The translations under genes were made by a program, and so were the position numbers. The notes under the pieces are model-generated. The model made no database searches, was not told the origin of the DNA, and saw nothing but the letters and a program-made list of their open reading frames with translations. This document shows, piece by piece, positions 22,862 through 35,985 of a stretch of 64,000 nucleotides of DNA. Source of the DNA: Locusta migratoria (taxonomy: Eukaryota; Arthropoda; Insecta; Orthoptera; Acrididae); the NCBI GenBank assembly GCA_026315105.1, contig CM048747.1, positions 277,073,991-277,137,990 of the forward strand, read 5' to 3'. The stretch's first letter is position 1, and every line of letters begins with the position of its first letter.

Positions 22862-25800
22862 CAACAGCTGCAGAAAGTGTGATGAGGCTGTGCATGAAGG
22901 AGACAACTGCTTGCCGCCCTTTAAGTGTGCCAGCTGTTGGAGACCACCCCGTTTGGAGTAGATCCTGTGTAGTGTATCTCGAAGAACGTTTCATATGGTG
23001 AGGCAAAAAAGATCTATAAGGCCATGCAACCGCTGTCATTTACAACATATTTTGTGACAGTTCTTCAAATGCCAGCTCCAAAAACTGATGCATCCAACGC
23101 AAACTGCAGTCACTAGTATTGGCATTAATACCTGCTCATGCTAGTGTACATGCACTGCATCAGCTGTTTCAGCATCCGCAGTCCCCCCAAAATGGTGGAC
23201 CAAGGTACGGCTACTGACATCAGGGAGCCCCTGCCATCTTCATTGCCAGAATCCATTTCTAAGATAAGTGTCGCTACCACTACATCAGTGGAAGTGCCCA
23301 GAAAGCAGACAAAGGTCAACGACAAAGATATGGCTGACTTGAAGATTGTAAGTAAAAAGATAGACCAGGTTGACGTCATTATGCTTGACGTGCCAACTGA
23401 ATCTGCTCCAGAGCCTATGGAGTATGATGTTTCTCTGGGGCAATCAACTCGCCACAAGACTGACCTTCTGCAGGGTCAAACATCTCGCCCCAAGGGTGAT
23501 CCTCCACCCATTACAGGCACCCAGTCCCATCAGAGAGGGTGAAAATTCGACTATCTTGATAGATGGCTCCCATACTGCAAAGGAACTTGCAGGGATTTAG
23601 GACACATGTGGAGGAACTACAGTTATTATCTCAGGGACGACCTCTGTGTATCTGTTTCCAGGAGATGAATTTCAAGCCGTCTGATACCCCTGAGATACGT
23701 GAATATGTTCTCCACAGAAAGGATGATGTTAGTGGAGAGAGAGAGCTAGGGAAGTGGCTGTTTTCAGCAACACAGCCTACCACTTTGAACCCCTCTCTCT
23801 CAGCACTAACCTACAAGCAGTTGCATTGTCAGTGTATATGCGCCACCAATTGACTATATGCTCCCTGTATTTGCCACCAAATTACATGCTTAATGAAGAG
23901 GCTCTGGAAGACGTTCTTAAACAGCTCCCCCACCCATTCACCCTCTGTGTTGATTTTGATGGGGTCTCTGTCACTAGCTGCCCCAGGGGTAGAGCAGTTG
24001 AGAGGCTTCTCTTGACTTCACGTGCCAACTTCCTAAATACAGGTCAGAGCATGCACTTCTGTGCTGCAACAGGGTCATTCTCTGCCATTGCTCTGCTCTC
24101 CAGCCCTTACCCACTCTACTCAATGGGAAGTGGACAACGGCCTGCATGTTAGTGATCACTTCCCCATTTGAACTCACATTCCAGATAGAGTAGAACCTGA
24201 AAGACAGCCACTTTGATGAATTCTTTGCAGGGCAGACTGGACACTTTATGGTCAACTTGCCGAATTTGAACTCCCATGACAACATCCAGGAATGGGTAGA
24301 TAATATTACCGCTAAGATCAACTATGCTGCCACTGTATCCATTCTGCGGTCTTCTGGGCAACCAAAATGGCATCCAGTCCTTTGGTGGAATTATGAAAGC
24401 AGTTCTGCCATTAGGACCAGACAGGTAGCTCTGTGTTCGTTCAAGTGTAGACCAACTGCAGAAGACCTCACAAACTTTCAGGTGGCAAGGGAAAAGTGTC
24501 ACTGGATTATTCGAGAGAGCAAGAAAAGGTCATGGCAACAGTTCCTAAATTCCATTAGCCATTCAACCAAGAATTCCATCGTATGGGAGGCCATTAGGAG
24601 GATATCAGGGAGAGGCAGCAGGAGTCCAGTATAGCTGCTGTGATGGGTCATGGTAGTTTCCAGACCAACCCACAAGACATTGCCCAGACCATGGTGGTCT
24701 ATTTTGCTACAGTAACTGCCACTGCCAGTTACAGTCCAGCTTTTCAGTGGTGGCTGCTGAGAGGGGAATTTTGGACTTCTGGTCCAGCAATGATGACCAG
24801 TATAACTGCTCCTTTTCCATGTGGGAGCTGGAGTCTGCATTGTCTGTGGCCCGTGACACATCCCCAGGTCACAATGTTACTACAGCACGTTACAACACCT
24901 CACAAGGCAGAACAAAGAACGCCTCCTCGATCTTTTTAACTTCATCTGAGCATCAGGCCAGTTCCTTGACTCGTGGAGAGAGGCCATTTTAATTCCTATT
25001 TTAAAACCTGGAGAAGACCACACCAGCCCAAATAGTTATTGCAGTGTTGCTCTCACTAGCTGCGTGGGAAAGACCTTAGAGTGGATGATTAACCGTTGCC
25101 TTGTCTGGATGCTGGAATCCAGGCATGTACTCAGCTGCTTTCTGTGTGGGTTCAGGAGATATCGCTCCACCTTTGATAACCTGGCCTTCCTGGAGGCGGC
25201 TACACAACAGGCTTTCCTGCACCAGCAACACATTCTGGGTATATTTTTTGACCTTGAGAAGGCCTATGACACTACTTGGCAGCATCTTATTCTTAGGCAC
25301 CTCCACGAATGGGGTTTTTCGTAGCTATCTTCCCCGTTTTATTAAGTCCTTCCTTTCTCCACATTATTTTAGATATTGGGTCGGTGACATCATCTTTGAT
25401 TGATTGGGCAGGACAATGGAGTCCCTCAGGGTAGCATTTTAAGTATGTCCTTGTTTGCTATAGCCATTAACAGTATTACTTCTGTCATGAAATGTTCTGT
25501 CTAGTGGTCTTTATTTGTGGATAACTTCTTTGTCTTTTGCTCTTCATCCCATCTGGCAACCACTACACATCAGTTGCAGTTAACTCTTCAACAGTTAGAT
25601 GAATGGGCAGGGACAATTGGTTTTAAGTTTTCAACTGAGAAGTCTGTGTGTCTTCTTTTAAACCATTCACATACTGTTTTTAATCTACCTGAACTGCAGA
25701 TGAAGGGCTCTGTTGTGCATTTAAAAGGCACAGTGATGTTTCTGGGTCTTACATTCGATTCTAAACTGACATGGTTGCCGCACCTGAAGAGCTTGAAGAC

Positions 25801-27395
25801 CCGGTTCCTCAAAGCACTGGCGATTTTTAGCCACACTTCTTGGGGAACATACAGAACCCGTTTGCCCCAGTTGTACTGAGCCTTTGTGTGATCTTGTCTC
25901 AATTATGGGTGCACAGTCTATGGGTCTGCACGCTCCTCTTATTTAAAGATGTTGGACATGGTACACCATGCTGCGATTCGGCTGGCCACTGGGGCATTTA
26001 GGATATGCCCTATACCAAGTCTTTGTGCTGAGGCTGCAAATCCACCACTGCACATCAGGCAAGCCAGGCATATAAAATGCTGTCCCCACCTTTCACACTG
26101 GCATACCTCACCGTTGATCAGCCTCTGAAGGAAAGGCTGTTTCAAACTCGACAAAGAGCAACAATACCATTTGGGATTCACACAAAGGTTTTCCGTTTAG
26201 AAATGGAAGTGGTTGATTTTAATGTTTTACATAGAATTTGGGGTGGGGTGGGGAGAGCTTGGACTCTCCAGTGGCCCAAACTTGTTTTAGATATGACGAG
26301 TTTCAGGAAAGATGCAACTCCTGATTTTGCTTTTCAGCCTGTGTTTTTTAATGTTTTAGATAACTATCATGATTTGTTGTGTTGTATACTGATGTCTCCA
26401 AGCAAGGGGACTCCATCAGTTGTTTCATTGTTTTCCCACAACTGTGTTGTTAAGGTTCACCTCCCCGACAATTATTGTTTAATTTTTATTTTTATTTATT
26501 TATTTATTTTTATTTTTTCCTTCCACGGAGCCACATGCAATCTTCAAGGTATTACAATTGATATGTCGAATACAGGGAAAATGATTTCTGCTCAGCAGTC
26601 ATTGCAAGACTCTAACCATCGGTGATTTTGTTGCAGCAAATGCACGACAAACTGTTCTTCCTTCAATGCCATGAGAAGGTGGAGGTGTTTTGCTGGGTGC
26701 TGGGGCAAGTGTGTATTCAGGAGAATGAAGAAGATGATGGGGCTGCCAAAGAGGCTTACAGAGCACCCAAAACGACAATGTGCCCAATTCCCACACAGGA
26801 CATCACTCCTTTGTTACGACAGCAATCCCTACAATTGTGGGAGGAAGAATGGCTTTCTGTGGTTAAAAACAAACTGAGGTTGCTGAAACCCACTGTCCAT
26901 CCCTGGCGATCCTTCTCCTGGCCCCTAAGCAGGAAAGAAGTAGCTCTTACCCGCTTTTGCCCATTTACATACGGTTTCTTATTCCAATAGGAGCCCCCGA
27001 TCTGTGATAACTGTGACGTGCAGCTTACTGACCACCACATTTTAATTAAGTGTGCTTTATTTGATGCTGAGAGGGTCACAACAAATCTTGATGTAGATAT
27101 GGCATCTATTTTAGGTAATGATGACGTGAGTGTGAGCAAAGTTTTTTAAATTTTGTGACTTGTCTCAACTCTGGCCTAAGCTTTTAGGCTGGAGGTTTTA
27201 ATATGTTGCTGAGTGACTGGCTCACCCTTTTATATCATCGTGGTCAGCTAACCATAGTCATCTGCTTATTTACTTTAAATATCCCTCTGATCTTTCCCAT
27301 GGGTACTATTTTCATCTTCACTCCTAACATTAACTTTTTTTAAATTTTTCCAGGCACTGAAGACCTAGCTGTTGAGCACCTAAAACCCCCATCCA
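22862..27395 (+). mobile_element. LINE 3: second RNase H-bearing LINE, 5'-truncated
   Basis: It starts inside ORF1 (KCDEAVHEGDNCLPPFKCAS, a CCHC knuckle) directly at the tail of LINE 2, and ends near 27395 after AGCACCTAAAACCCCC. The order is ORF1 remnant, endonuclease, RT, RNase H, terminal Cys motif. It is a related but clearly different family from LINE 2. Confidence 0.75.
23545..27140 (+). pseudogene. LINE 3 ORF2: endonuclease, RT, RNase H
   Basis: Endonuclease: EELQLLSQGRPLCICFQEMN (23563 frame) and TICSLYLPPNYMLNEEALED (23754 frame). RT: GFRRYRSTFDNLAFLEAA and FDLEKAYDTTW (motif A, 25250), with motif C at 25519 reading LFVDNFFVF, so the second catalytic Asp is Asn. GLTFDSKLTWLPHLKSL follows at 25740. 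RNase H: a YTDVSKQGDS motif at 26385 and VFCWVLGQV at 26680. The end is PICDNCDVQLTDHHILIKC near 26995. Stops and frame changes throughout mean no product. Confidence 0.8.
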
Positions 27396-27399
27396 CGAA

Positions 27400-27828
27400 T
27401 GGATGTATGGGATGTTGATGTAGAGGGATTTGGGATCTATGGTGACAAGGAAGCTTTCAGGTGGGAGGGGCATAGGGATAGATTTGAGGCGTTCCAGAAG
27501 GTGATTCATGTTTTTGATGTAGGATGGGATCTGCAGCTTATAGGTTGTAGGTGTTGGTCTATCAGAGCTGAGATGTGTTCTGTTGGGGCTTTTAAGCCTG
27601 CTATGATGGGAGGGCCAGGATGGTTCTCTTTATGGATTTTAGAGAGTAGTTAGAAGGTTGCGGTGCGTGGTTTGGGTGGAGCGAGAAGTTTTATGGAGGC
27701 AGTAGTGAGACCTTGTGAGGAAACTAGGGTTTTTAGGATTTTCTGTAGTTCAGCTTTCTCATGACCCCATTTCTTCAAGCCAAGATGAACTACAGAAAAT
27801 CCTAAAAACCCTAGGTCCCTCACTAGGG
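27400..27828. mobile_element. PLE family C head-to-head dimer fragment
   Basis: The left part is a minus-strand PLE RT piece (PIIAGLKAPTEHISALIDQ on the minus strand, near 27580). Its upstream end, CTAGGGTTTTTAGGA...GTAGTTC (27724-27751), recurs as an exact reverse complement at 27787-27814. The spacer is 35 bp. The right copy is only about 40 bp long. Both copies begin in the same part of the ORF (AELQKILKTL). Confidence 0.75.
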
Positions 27829-28123
27829 ATGGCTGCTATTGTGATACAAAAAGTAAGAATTGATTTAAAATTATGTTAAAGAAAGAAAAATTGTTATTTT
27901 TTTGTGTCACACATCATTTACTTTATAGGTATTTAGTCTCTTTATATAAGAAAGAGCTCACATCATAGACTGTTAACCTCCACAAAATGATCTTTGTCCA
28001 TGTTAATTTCACCTGTTAAGAATGAACTAAAATGAGTAATTTACAGTCAGTATCTTAGGAAGAGATACCGGGCTCTGTAAATACACCCCATTTGTTGTAA
28101 TAATTTTGTGAGATGATTCTCAC

Positions 28124-28154
28124 CAGTTTGTCATGTAGTGAAATAAAATATAAA
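28124..28154 (-). CDS. Host gene, tentative exon k
   Basis: Minus strand: acceptor TTCTTACCTTTAAG, 31 nt coding YILFHYMTN between overhangs of 2 and 2 nt, donor AACTG|GTGAGA. The phase fits exon j (37494-37538) and exon l (13282-13318). It is very short and was found with phase in mind. Confidence 0.3.
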
Positions 28155-28168
28155 CTTAAAGGTAAGAA

Positions 28169-28169
<1 letters not shown>

Positions 28170-28222
<53 letters not shown>
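28170..28222 (+). repeat. (TG)n microsatellite
   Basis: An uninterrupted TG dinucleotide tract of about 52 bp, 15 bp from tentative exon k. The flanking 27830-28120 and 28223-28970 stretches are AT-rich intron-like sequence in which I recognise nothing. Confidence 0.95.
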
Positions 28223-28223
<1 letters not shown>

Positions 28224-28975
28224 TTTTTTTTACACTAGCAGCTCTTTCTTATTAATATGGTCAGTAATCTAAGGGTTTAACCATTGTCAATATCTTAACC
28301 AACATTATATTATTAATTTATCAGAACCTGAAACTTCTGTATAAAGTCTACATAAAAATCATAGCCATTACACACTTTTTTCCCCTCTCTCTATAAGACT
28401 TCTAGTACAATGCACAGAAATTAACATTGCCATCTTTCACAATAATTATAATACACATTTGAGAAGGGTTTTACCCCTTAAAATGAAATATAATACAGCA
28501 CGTTTTTGAAAGCTACACTTACATTCTTTTTTTTTTTAAGATAAATTTTCATTTTGATTTCCAGTACAAAAATACAGTAAACTGTAATTTTTGTTTGTTT
28601 CTAGTGCCCTTCATAATGTTTCTTAGCAACAATTACAGATCTCTAGTGCTTGAAAACCATCATCACCCTGTCAACCATTCAACCAAATTAATTTCAGGTG
28701 GAATAGTTCTTTTGCGATCATGGGAGGCATTTCAGATAACCCAGGGCAGTTACTGCAGTTTTACTGTGTTGTTATTTTGAGCTTATTGAGACTTTGAAGT
28801 GGAGATAGAAATAAATGTTGGGCAAGTTGGAATTTCTGGTGTGGAAGATGTTAAAATTAAAAAAAAAATGGACATCATCCTTTGTAGTGATTACAAAATT
28901 CAGATGGCAAACATAAACCATTACATTTCATGGAAGTTTTTTAAAGTCTTTCAAAAAAATATTCGAATGATTGTT

Positions 28976-29118
28976 AAGCAGATGGGAGTTAACTGTGGGG
29001 TCATCAGTCCCTAAACTCACAAAATACTTATGACATCCATGCCCAAGGGATGATTTGAACCCCCAACGGGGACTGGCCTTGTGCATTGGACCATAGTGCC
29101 TCAATGCACTTGGCCGCG
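28976..29118 (-). mobile_element. tRNA-derived SINE
   Basis: The minus strand begins with a tRNA-like head (GCCAAGTGCATTGAGGCAC) and a B-box-like GGGGGTTCAAATCATCCC. It then continues TTGGGCATGGATGTC and GGGACTGATGACC, a tail shared with the SINE at 44530-44712. RNA polymerase III internal promoter boxes are implied by family. Mobilisation would need a LINE in trans. Confidence 0.7.
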
Positions 29119-31097
29119 ACAAAGTCTTTTAAGATCTTTAAATTAGTATTGGACAAACCACTGATCAGAGTAGTACTGCTGATAGTCACAAAAAAGACAA
29201 AAATAGACATTCACAAGCCTTTTAAAGTAACTTTATGTAGAAGAGATGATGGAAGAGAAATGGGATAGTAGGGAAGAGTTACTCACAACCTGCCATGAGG
29301 TAAGGATGGAGTGAAGGGTGATATGTGGCAGTCAGAGGTATTGCATGATAAGTACTGATCCATGGCAGCAGAATGATGCACAGTGATGCTGTGGCCAGGG
29401 GAGGGGGGGTGTTTATAGGGGGTCAAGTTCTTATATCAGTCACTCTGAGGGACTGGTGCTAGGTGTGGTATCCAGATGGCATACATGGTGTAACACAAGC
29501 CAATGTGCCAAGAATTATGTTGGAAGGCATGTTCTGCCACAGAATATTGACTGTCCCCCAGGCAAACAGTTCATCTATGACCATTCATGCATTCAGCCCA
29601 TTTGTTGGTGGGCTTTGGAATGAACACATGTCAATTGCTAAATGAGTGGTTGTTTCACATGTGGTCCTGCCTTGAATAGTGCAAGTTTTTCCTACTGTGG
29701 GGCTGAAGTATGTACAGTAGTTGTGGGAGGATGCATGGTACAGGTTTTGCATTGGGGTCAGTTACAGGGGTAGGAACAATTAATTAGGGAGGGTGGGTTT
29801 GGGATTTTGTAAGGTTTGATGAGGATGTTGCTGAGGTTGGGAGGATGGCAAAAGGCTAGTCTGGGTGGTGTTGGAAGATTACCTTGGAAGAATGGTCTCG
29901 TTACAGGACATGAGTTGAGGAAGTCATAGCTCTAATGGAACAATCTGTTAAAGCACTCAAGGCCAAGATTGTACTGGATGACTAAGGGGATGCTTGTTGG
30001 TGGTCTGGGAGTTAGGAGTATTGTTACTGGAAACGGGGGGGGGGGGGGGGGGGGAGGGATCTGTTTTGTTTGCGAACAAGGTCTGTAGGGTAGTAGTAGA
30101 AGAGGAAAGCATTGAACAAGTTGCTGGTATAGATGGTGAGGTATTTGTCATTGGAGCAGATACATTTGCCATGGATGCTTATACTATAGGGAAGGGATCA
30201 CTTGATATCTGCCATCTCTTCCATATCAAATGATCTCTACAGCCTAGGCATCAATGGCAAACATATCTGCTCCAATGGTGGATCTCTCACCACCTACACC
30301 ATAAACCTATCCAGTGCTTTCCTCTCCGGCAACTACTCTATAGAACTTGTCCACAAAGTAGTCTCTCAAGCTGTCCATCCTCCTTCCAGTAACAATATTC
30401 CTAATCCCAGAACACCAAGAAGAATCCCCTTAGACACCCAGTACCATCTTGGCCTGGAATGTCTAAAGAGATTGCTCCATTGGAGCTATGACTTTCTCAA
30501 GCCATATCCTAAAATGTGATCATCCCTCCGAAATATCATCCACGCACCACACAGAGTAGCCTTTTGCTGTCCTAACATCCTCATCAAACCTTACAATCCT
30601 AAAACCACCCTTCCTACCTAATGGTTCCTACACCTGTAACTGGCCCTGCTGCAAAACCTGTCACATGCATTCTCCCACAACCATATACCCCAGCCCCAAC
30701 AGAGGAAAACTTACACCATTCAAGGCAAGCCCTCATCTAAAACAACACATACAGTATCATTAGAAACTGACATGTGTTAATTACAAAGCTTTTTATGTTG
30801 GTATGACCACTAACAAAATTGGATGAGTGCATGACTGGTTAGAGATGAACCATTCACCTGGGTGACAGTCAATATCCTGTGGCAGAGCATGCCCTCCAAC
30901 ATAACTACAGGAACCTTGGAACTTGTTACACCATGTATGCCATCTGGTTACTTCCATTCAGCACCAGTCCCTGAGAGCTGCAGATATGGAAACTTTCCCT
31001 CCAACACATCCTGTCATCCCACCAGCCTCCTGGCCTAAACCTATGTTACCCTCTTTTCCTCCACTATCCTAAACTCACTTTATCATTATTTGTCCAG

Positions 31098-31098
<1 letters not shown>

Positions 31099-31160
<62 letters not shown>
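31099..31160 (+). repeat. (TA)n microsatellite at PLE boundary
   Basis: About 60 bp of TA repeats sit directly at the left end of the family A dimer. A shorter TA run lies at its right end (36394-36405), which suggests insertion into, or expansion of, a TA tract. Confidence 0.9.
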
Positions 31161-31165
<5 letters not shown>

Positions 31166-31294
31166 GAAAATTATAGAGGGAAACTTTCCCGGTGGGATAA
31201 ACAAAAATAAAAATAGAAAACAGATGACTTACCAAAAGGACCGGCTCGTCGATAGAAACAAATAAAATAAATAAAATCACACACAAACACACAT

Positions 31295-31327
31295 ACAAGC
31301 TTTCGCCACCACTGGCAGCTTCTTCAG
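31295..31327 (-). other. Hammerhead-like core motif, stem GCUGCC/GGUGGC
   Basis: Minus strand: CUGAAGA-A, six paired bases GCUGCC/GGUGGC around a 3-nt loop, then GAAA-GCUUGU. Identical copies lie at 36277-36309 (+), 36524-36556 (-) and 36930-36962 (+). The CUGANGA and GAAA blocks match the hammerhead ribozyme core, and PLEs are known to carry hammerheads. An extra A precedes stem II and no clear stem I was found, so activity is uncertain. Confidence 0.42.
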
Positions 31328-31618
31328 GAAAAAGAGGAAAAAAGGGGAGGAAAAGGGAAGGATTTGGGTTTTAAGGAAGTGGAAAAGGAGTCATTCCAAT
31401 CCCAGGAGTGGAAGGACTTACCTTAGGGGAAAAAAAGGAAGGTAAACAAAAACACCCACACCCACACATTTACACAGACGCAAGTACACTTAGGCAGACG
31501 CACTGTAGAACTGTAGAAAGCAAAGAAGTTAGAAGTTAGACAGAGATGCCACTTGAGGCAGAGGCTCTGTCCAGAGAACCAAGGCAAAGATGTTAAGATG
31601 GTGGGTGGGAATTCAAAT

Positions 31619-33815
31619 TTAGCGGAGGTTGAGACCAGGTGGGTAACGGGAAGAGAGAATATGTTGAAGGGCTAGTTCCCAACTCCGGAGTTCTGAAGGA
31701 TTGGTGTCGGTGGGAAGTATCCAGATAACCCGGACGGTGTAACACTGTGCCAAGATGTGCTGGCCGTGCACCAAGGCGTGTTTAGCCACAGGGTGATCCT
31801 CATTACCAACAAACACTGTCTGCCTGTGACCATTCATGCGAATGGACAGTTTGTTGCTGGTCATTCCCACATAGAACGCTTCACAGTGCAGGCATGTCAG
31901 TTGGTAAATCACGTGGGTGCTGTCACAAGTGGCTCTGCCCTTGATTGTGTACACCCTCCGGGTTACGGGACTGGAGTATGTGGTGGTGGAAGGGTGCATA
32001 GGGCAGGTTTTACAACGGGGGCGGTTACAAGGGTAGGAGCCAGAAGGTAGGGAAGGTGGTTTGGGGATTTCATAGGGATGGACTAGGAGGTTACGGAGGT
32101 TAGGTGGGCGGCGGAAAGACACTCTCGGAGGAGTGGGGAGGATGTCGTGAAGGATGGATCTCATTTCGGGGCAGGATTTTAGGAAGTCGTATCCTTGCTG
32201 GAGAGCCACATTCAGAGTCCGCTCCAGTCCCGGAAAGTATCCGGTGACAAGAGGGGCACTTCTGGGGTTCCGTTGAAGGTTCTGAATTTGGGGGGATGAG
32301 GAAGTGGCTCTGGCAATTTGCTTCTGTACCAGATCAGGAGGATAGCTGCGGGATGTGAAGGCTGTTATCAGGTTATTGGTGTATTGGTTCAGGGATTCAG
32401 GACTGGAGCAGACTCGTTTGCCACGAAGACCTAAGCTGTAGGGAAGGGAACGTTTGATGTGGAAAGGATGGCAGCTGTCATAATGCAGGTACTGTTGTTT
32501 ATTGGTAGGTTTGATGTGGACGGATGTGTGTAGTTGGCCGTTGGATAGATGGAGGTCGACATCGAGGAAAGTGGCATGGGATTTGGAATAGGACCAGGTG
32601 AATTTGATGGGACCAAAGGAGTTGAGGTTGGAGAGGAAATTCTGGAGTTCTTCTTCACTGTGAGTCCAGATCATGAAGATGTCGTCAATGAATCTATACC
32701 AAACTTTGGGTTGACAGGCCTGGGTGTCCAGGAAGGCTTCCTCTAAGCGTCCCATAAATAAGTTCGCGTACGAGGGGGCCATCCTGGTCCCCATGGCTGT
32801 TCCCTTTAGTTGTTGGTATGTCTGGCCCTCAAAAGTGAAGAAGTTGTGGGTTAGGATGAAGCTGGCTAGGGTATTAAGGAAAGAGGTTTTAGGTAAGGAA
32901 GTGGGTGGTCGGCGTGAAAGGAAATATTCCATCGCAGCGAGGCCCTGTGCATGTGGGATATTAGTGTATAAGGAAGTGGCATCGATGGTTGCAAGGATGG
33001 TTTCAGGAGGTAACAGGCTGGGTAAGGATTTCAGGCGGTCGAGGAAGTGGTTGGTGTCTTTGATGAAGGATGGGAGACTGCACATGATGGGTTGAAGGTG
33101 TTGGTCTATGTAGGCAGAGATTCGTTCTGTTGGGGCTTGGTAACCGGCCACAATGGGGCGGCCGGGATGATTGGGTTTGTGAATCTTCGGAAGTAGGTAG
33201 AAGGTGGGGATGCGGGGTGTCGGTGGAGTCATGAGGTTAATGGAGTCAGGTGAAAGGTTTTGTAGGGGGCCTAAGGTTTTAAGGATTCCTTGAAGCTCTG
33301 CCTGGACATAAGGAATGGGATTGCCTTGAAAAACTTTATATGTGGTATTATCTGAAAGCTGACGCACTCCCTCTGCCACATACTCCCGCCGATCAAGTAC
33401 CACTGTCGTGGGGCCCTTGTCGGCAGGGAGAATGACGATGGAATGGTCAGCCTTCAGATCACGGATGGCTCGGGATTCAGCTGCGGTAATGTTGGGAGTA
33501 GGATTAAGGTTTCTCAGGAAGGACTGGGAGGCAAGGTTGGAAGTAAGGAATTCCTGGAAGGTTTGAAGAGGGTGATTTTGAGGAAGAGCAGGTGGGTCTC
33601 GCTGTGACGGAGGACGGAACTGTTCTAGGCAGGGTTCGATTTGAATGATGTCTTGGGGAGCTGGATCATTAGGAAGAGGATTATTTTTCCTCGTGGCAAA
33701 GTGATATCTCCAGCAAAGACTGCGAGTATAGGATAGTAAATCTTTCACAAGGGTTGTTTGGTTGAATTTGGGAGTGGGGCTAAAGGTCAGCCCTTTGGAT
33801 AGGACAGAGGTTTCA
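31619..33815 (-). CDS. Penelope-like RT/GIY-YIG polyprotein, 5'-truncated (copy A-left)
   Basis: An uninterrupted frame of over 700 codons ends LNLR-stop at 31619. It is open through the loop to the arm boundary with no credible ATG, so the true N-terminus is missing. From the N-terminus: SKGLTFSPTP; ILPADKG (RT entry motif); LLPKIHKPNHPGRPIVAG; ATIDATSLYTN (motif A); QLKGTAMGTRMAPSYANLF (motif B); RFIDDIFMIW (motif C, DD intact); CNRPRCKTCPMHPS (Cys/His linker); VIYQLTCLHCEAFYVGMTS (GIY-YIG nuclease). The protein nicks the target with GIY-YIG and reverse-transcribes its RNA. Among PLEs it resembles the Poseidon/Neptune-type clades; placement uncertain. Confidence 0.9.
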
Positions 33816-35985
33816 GACCTTTAGCCCCACTCCCAAATTCAACCAAACAACCCTTGTGAAAGATTTACTATCCTATACTTGCAGTCTTTGCTGGAGATAT
33901 CACTTTGCCACGAGGAAAAATAATCCTCTTCCTAATGATCCAGCTCCCCAAGACATCATTCAAATCGAACCCTGCCTAGAACAGTTCCGTCCTCCGTCAC
34001 AGCGAGACCCACCTGCTCTTCCTCAAAATCACCCTCTTCAAACCTTCCAGGAATTCCTTACTTCCAACCTTGCCTCCCAGTCCTTCCTGAGAAACCTTAA
34101 TCCTACTCCCAACATTACCGCAGCTGAATCCCGAGCCATCCGTGATCTGAAGGCTGACCATTCCATCGTCATTCTCCCTGCCGACAAGGGCTCCACGACA
34201 GTGGTACTTGATCGGCGGGAGTATGTGGCAGAGGGAGTGCGTCAGCTTTCAGATAATACCACATATAAAGTTTTTCAAGGCAATCCCATTCCTTATGTCC
34301 AGGCAGAGCTTCAAGGAATCCTTAAAACCTTAGGCCCCCTACAAAACCTTTCACCTGACTCCATTAACCTCATGACTCCACCGACACCCCGCACCCCCAC
34401 CTTCTACCTACTTCCGAAGATTCACAAACCCAATCATCCCGGCCGCCCCATTGTGGCCGGTTACCAAGCCCCAACAGAACGAATCTCTGCCTACATAGAC
34501 CAACACCTTCAACCCATCATGTGCAGTCTCCCATCCTTCATCAAAGACACCAACCACTTCCTCGACCGCCTGAAATCCTTACCCAGCCTGTTACCTCCTG
34601 AAACCATCCTTGTAACCATCGATGCCACTTCCTTATACACTAATATCCCACATGCACAGGGCCTCGCTGCGATGGAATATTTCCTTTCACGCCGACCACC
34701 CACTTCCTTACCTAAAACCTCTTTCCTTAATACCCTAGCCAGCTTCATCCTAACCCACAACTTCTTCACTTTTGAGGGCCAGACATACCAACAACTAAAG
34801 GGAACAGCCATGGGGACCAGGATGGCCCCCTCGTACGCGAACTTATTTATGGGACGCTTAGAGGAAGCCTTCCTGGACACCCAGGCCTGTCAACCCAAAG
34901 TTTGGTATAGATTCATTGACGACATCTTCATGATCTGGACTCACAGTGAAGAAGAACTCCAGAATTTCCTCTCCAACCTCAACTCCTTTGGTCCCATCAA
35001 ATTCACCTGGTCCTATTCCAAATCCCATGCCACTTTCCTCGATGTCGACCTCCATCTATCCAACGGCCAACTACACACATCCGTCCACATCAAACCTACC
35101 AATAAACAACAGTACCTGCATTATGACAGCTGCCATCCTTTCCACATCAAACGTTCCCTTCCCTACAGCTTAGGTCTTCGTGGCAAACGAGTCTGCTCCA
35201 GTCCTGAATCCCTGAACCAATACACCAATAACCTGATAACAGCCTTCACATCCCGCAGCTATCCTCCTGATCTGGTACAGAAGCAAATTGCCAGAGCCAC
35301 TTCCTCATCCCCCCAAATTCAGAACCTTCAACGGAACCCCAGAAGTGCCCCTCTTGTCACCGGATACTTTCCAGGACTGGAGCGGACTCTGAATGTGGCT
35401 CTCCAGCAAGGATACGACTTCCTAAAATCCTGCCCCGAAATGAGATCCATCCTTCACGACATCCTCCCCACTCCTCCGAGAGTGTCTTTCCGCCGCCCAC
35501 CTAACCTCCGTAACCTCCTAGTCCATCCCTATGAAATCCCCAAACCACCTTCCCTACCTTCTGGCTCCTACCCTTGTAACCGCCCCCGTTGTAAAACCTG
35601 CCCTATGCACCCTTCCACCACCACATACTCCAGTCCCGTAACCCGGAGGGTGTACACAATCAAGGGCAGAGCCACTTGTGACAGCACCCACGTGATTTAC
35701 CAACTGACATGCCTGCACTGTGAAGCGTTCTATGTGGGAATGACCAGCAACAAACTGTCCATTCGCATGAATGGTCACAGGCAGACAGTGTTTGTTGGTA
35801 ATGAGGATCACCCTGTGGCTTAACACGCCTTGGTGCACGGCCAGCACATCTTGGCACAGTGTTACACCGTCCGGGTTATCTGGATACTTCCCACCGACAC
35901 CAATCCTTCAGAACTCCGGAGATGGGAACTAGCCCTTCAACATATTCTCTCTTCCCGTTACCCACCTGGTCTCAACCTCCGCTAA
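33816..35985 (+). pseudogene. Penelope-like RT/GIY-YIG polyprotein, copy A-right with nonsense codon
   Basis: Mirror copy of A-left. All RT motifs are intact (VTIDATSLYTN, TAMGTRMAPSYANLF, RFIDDIFMIW) and so is the GIY-YIG core. A TAA at 35821-35823 replaces a Lys codon of the left copy and removes the last 54 codons; beyond it the frame is open to LNLR-stop at 35983. Other differences include DKGS for DKGP, PRT for PRI and ILV for ILA. Protein identity is about 99 percent by eye, so the two copies are the same age. Confidence 0.9.

Larger units (their letters stand above)
15488..22862 (+). mobile_element. LINE 2: RNase H-bearing non-LTR element, split by hAT
   Basis: Order on the plus strand: 5' UTR from about 15488; ORF1 with CCHC knuckles (15850-16830); endonuclease (17095-17530); an interruption of about 2 kb that includes a minus-strand hAT remnant; then RT (19905-21610), RNase H (21666-22470) and a 3' UTR ending in AACCCCCAACAACAACA near 22868. 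ORF1 knuckles, APE, RT and RNase H together point to the Jockey/I superfamily; exact clade uncertain. Multiple frameshifts make it inactive. Confidence 0.75.

Noticed and set aside
28595..28780. 61-codon plus-strand ORF preceded by TTTGTTTCTAG
   Set aside because: The acceptor is good but no matching donor or partner exon was found on the plus strand, and the host gene is on the minus strand.
32431..33095. Opposite-strand ORFs within the PLE RT genes (also 34509-35173, 48642-48890, 50405-50653)
   Set aside because: Shadows of the strongly conserved RT frame on the other strand; they recur only because the arms are copies.
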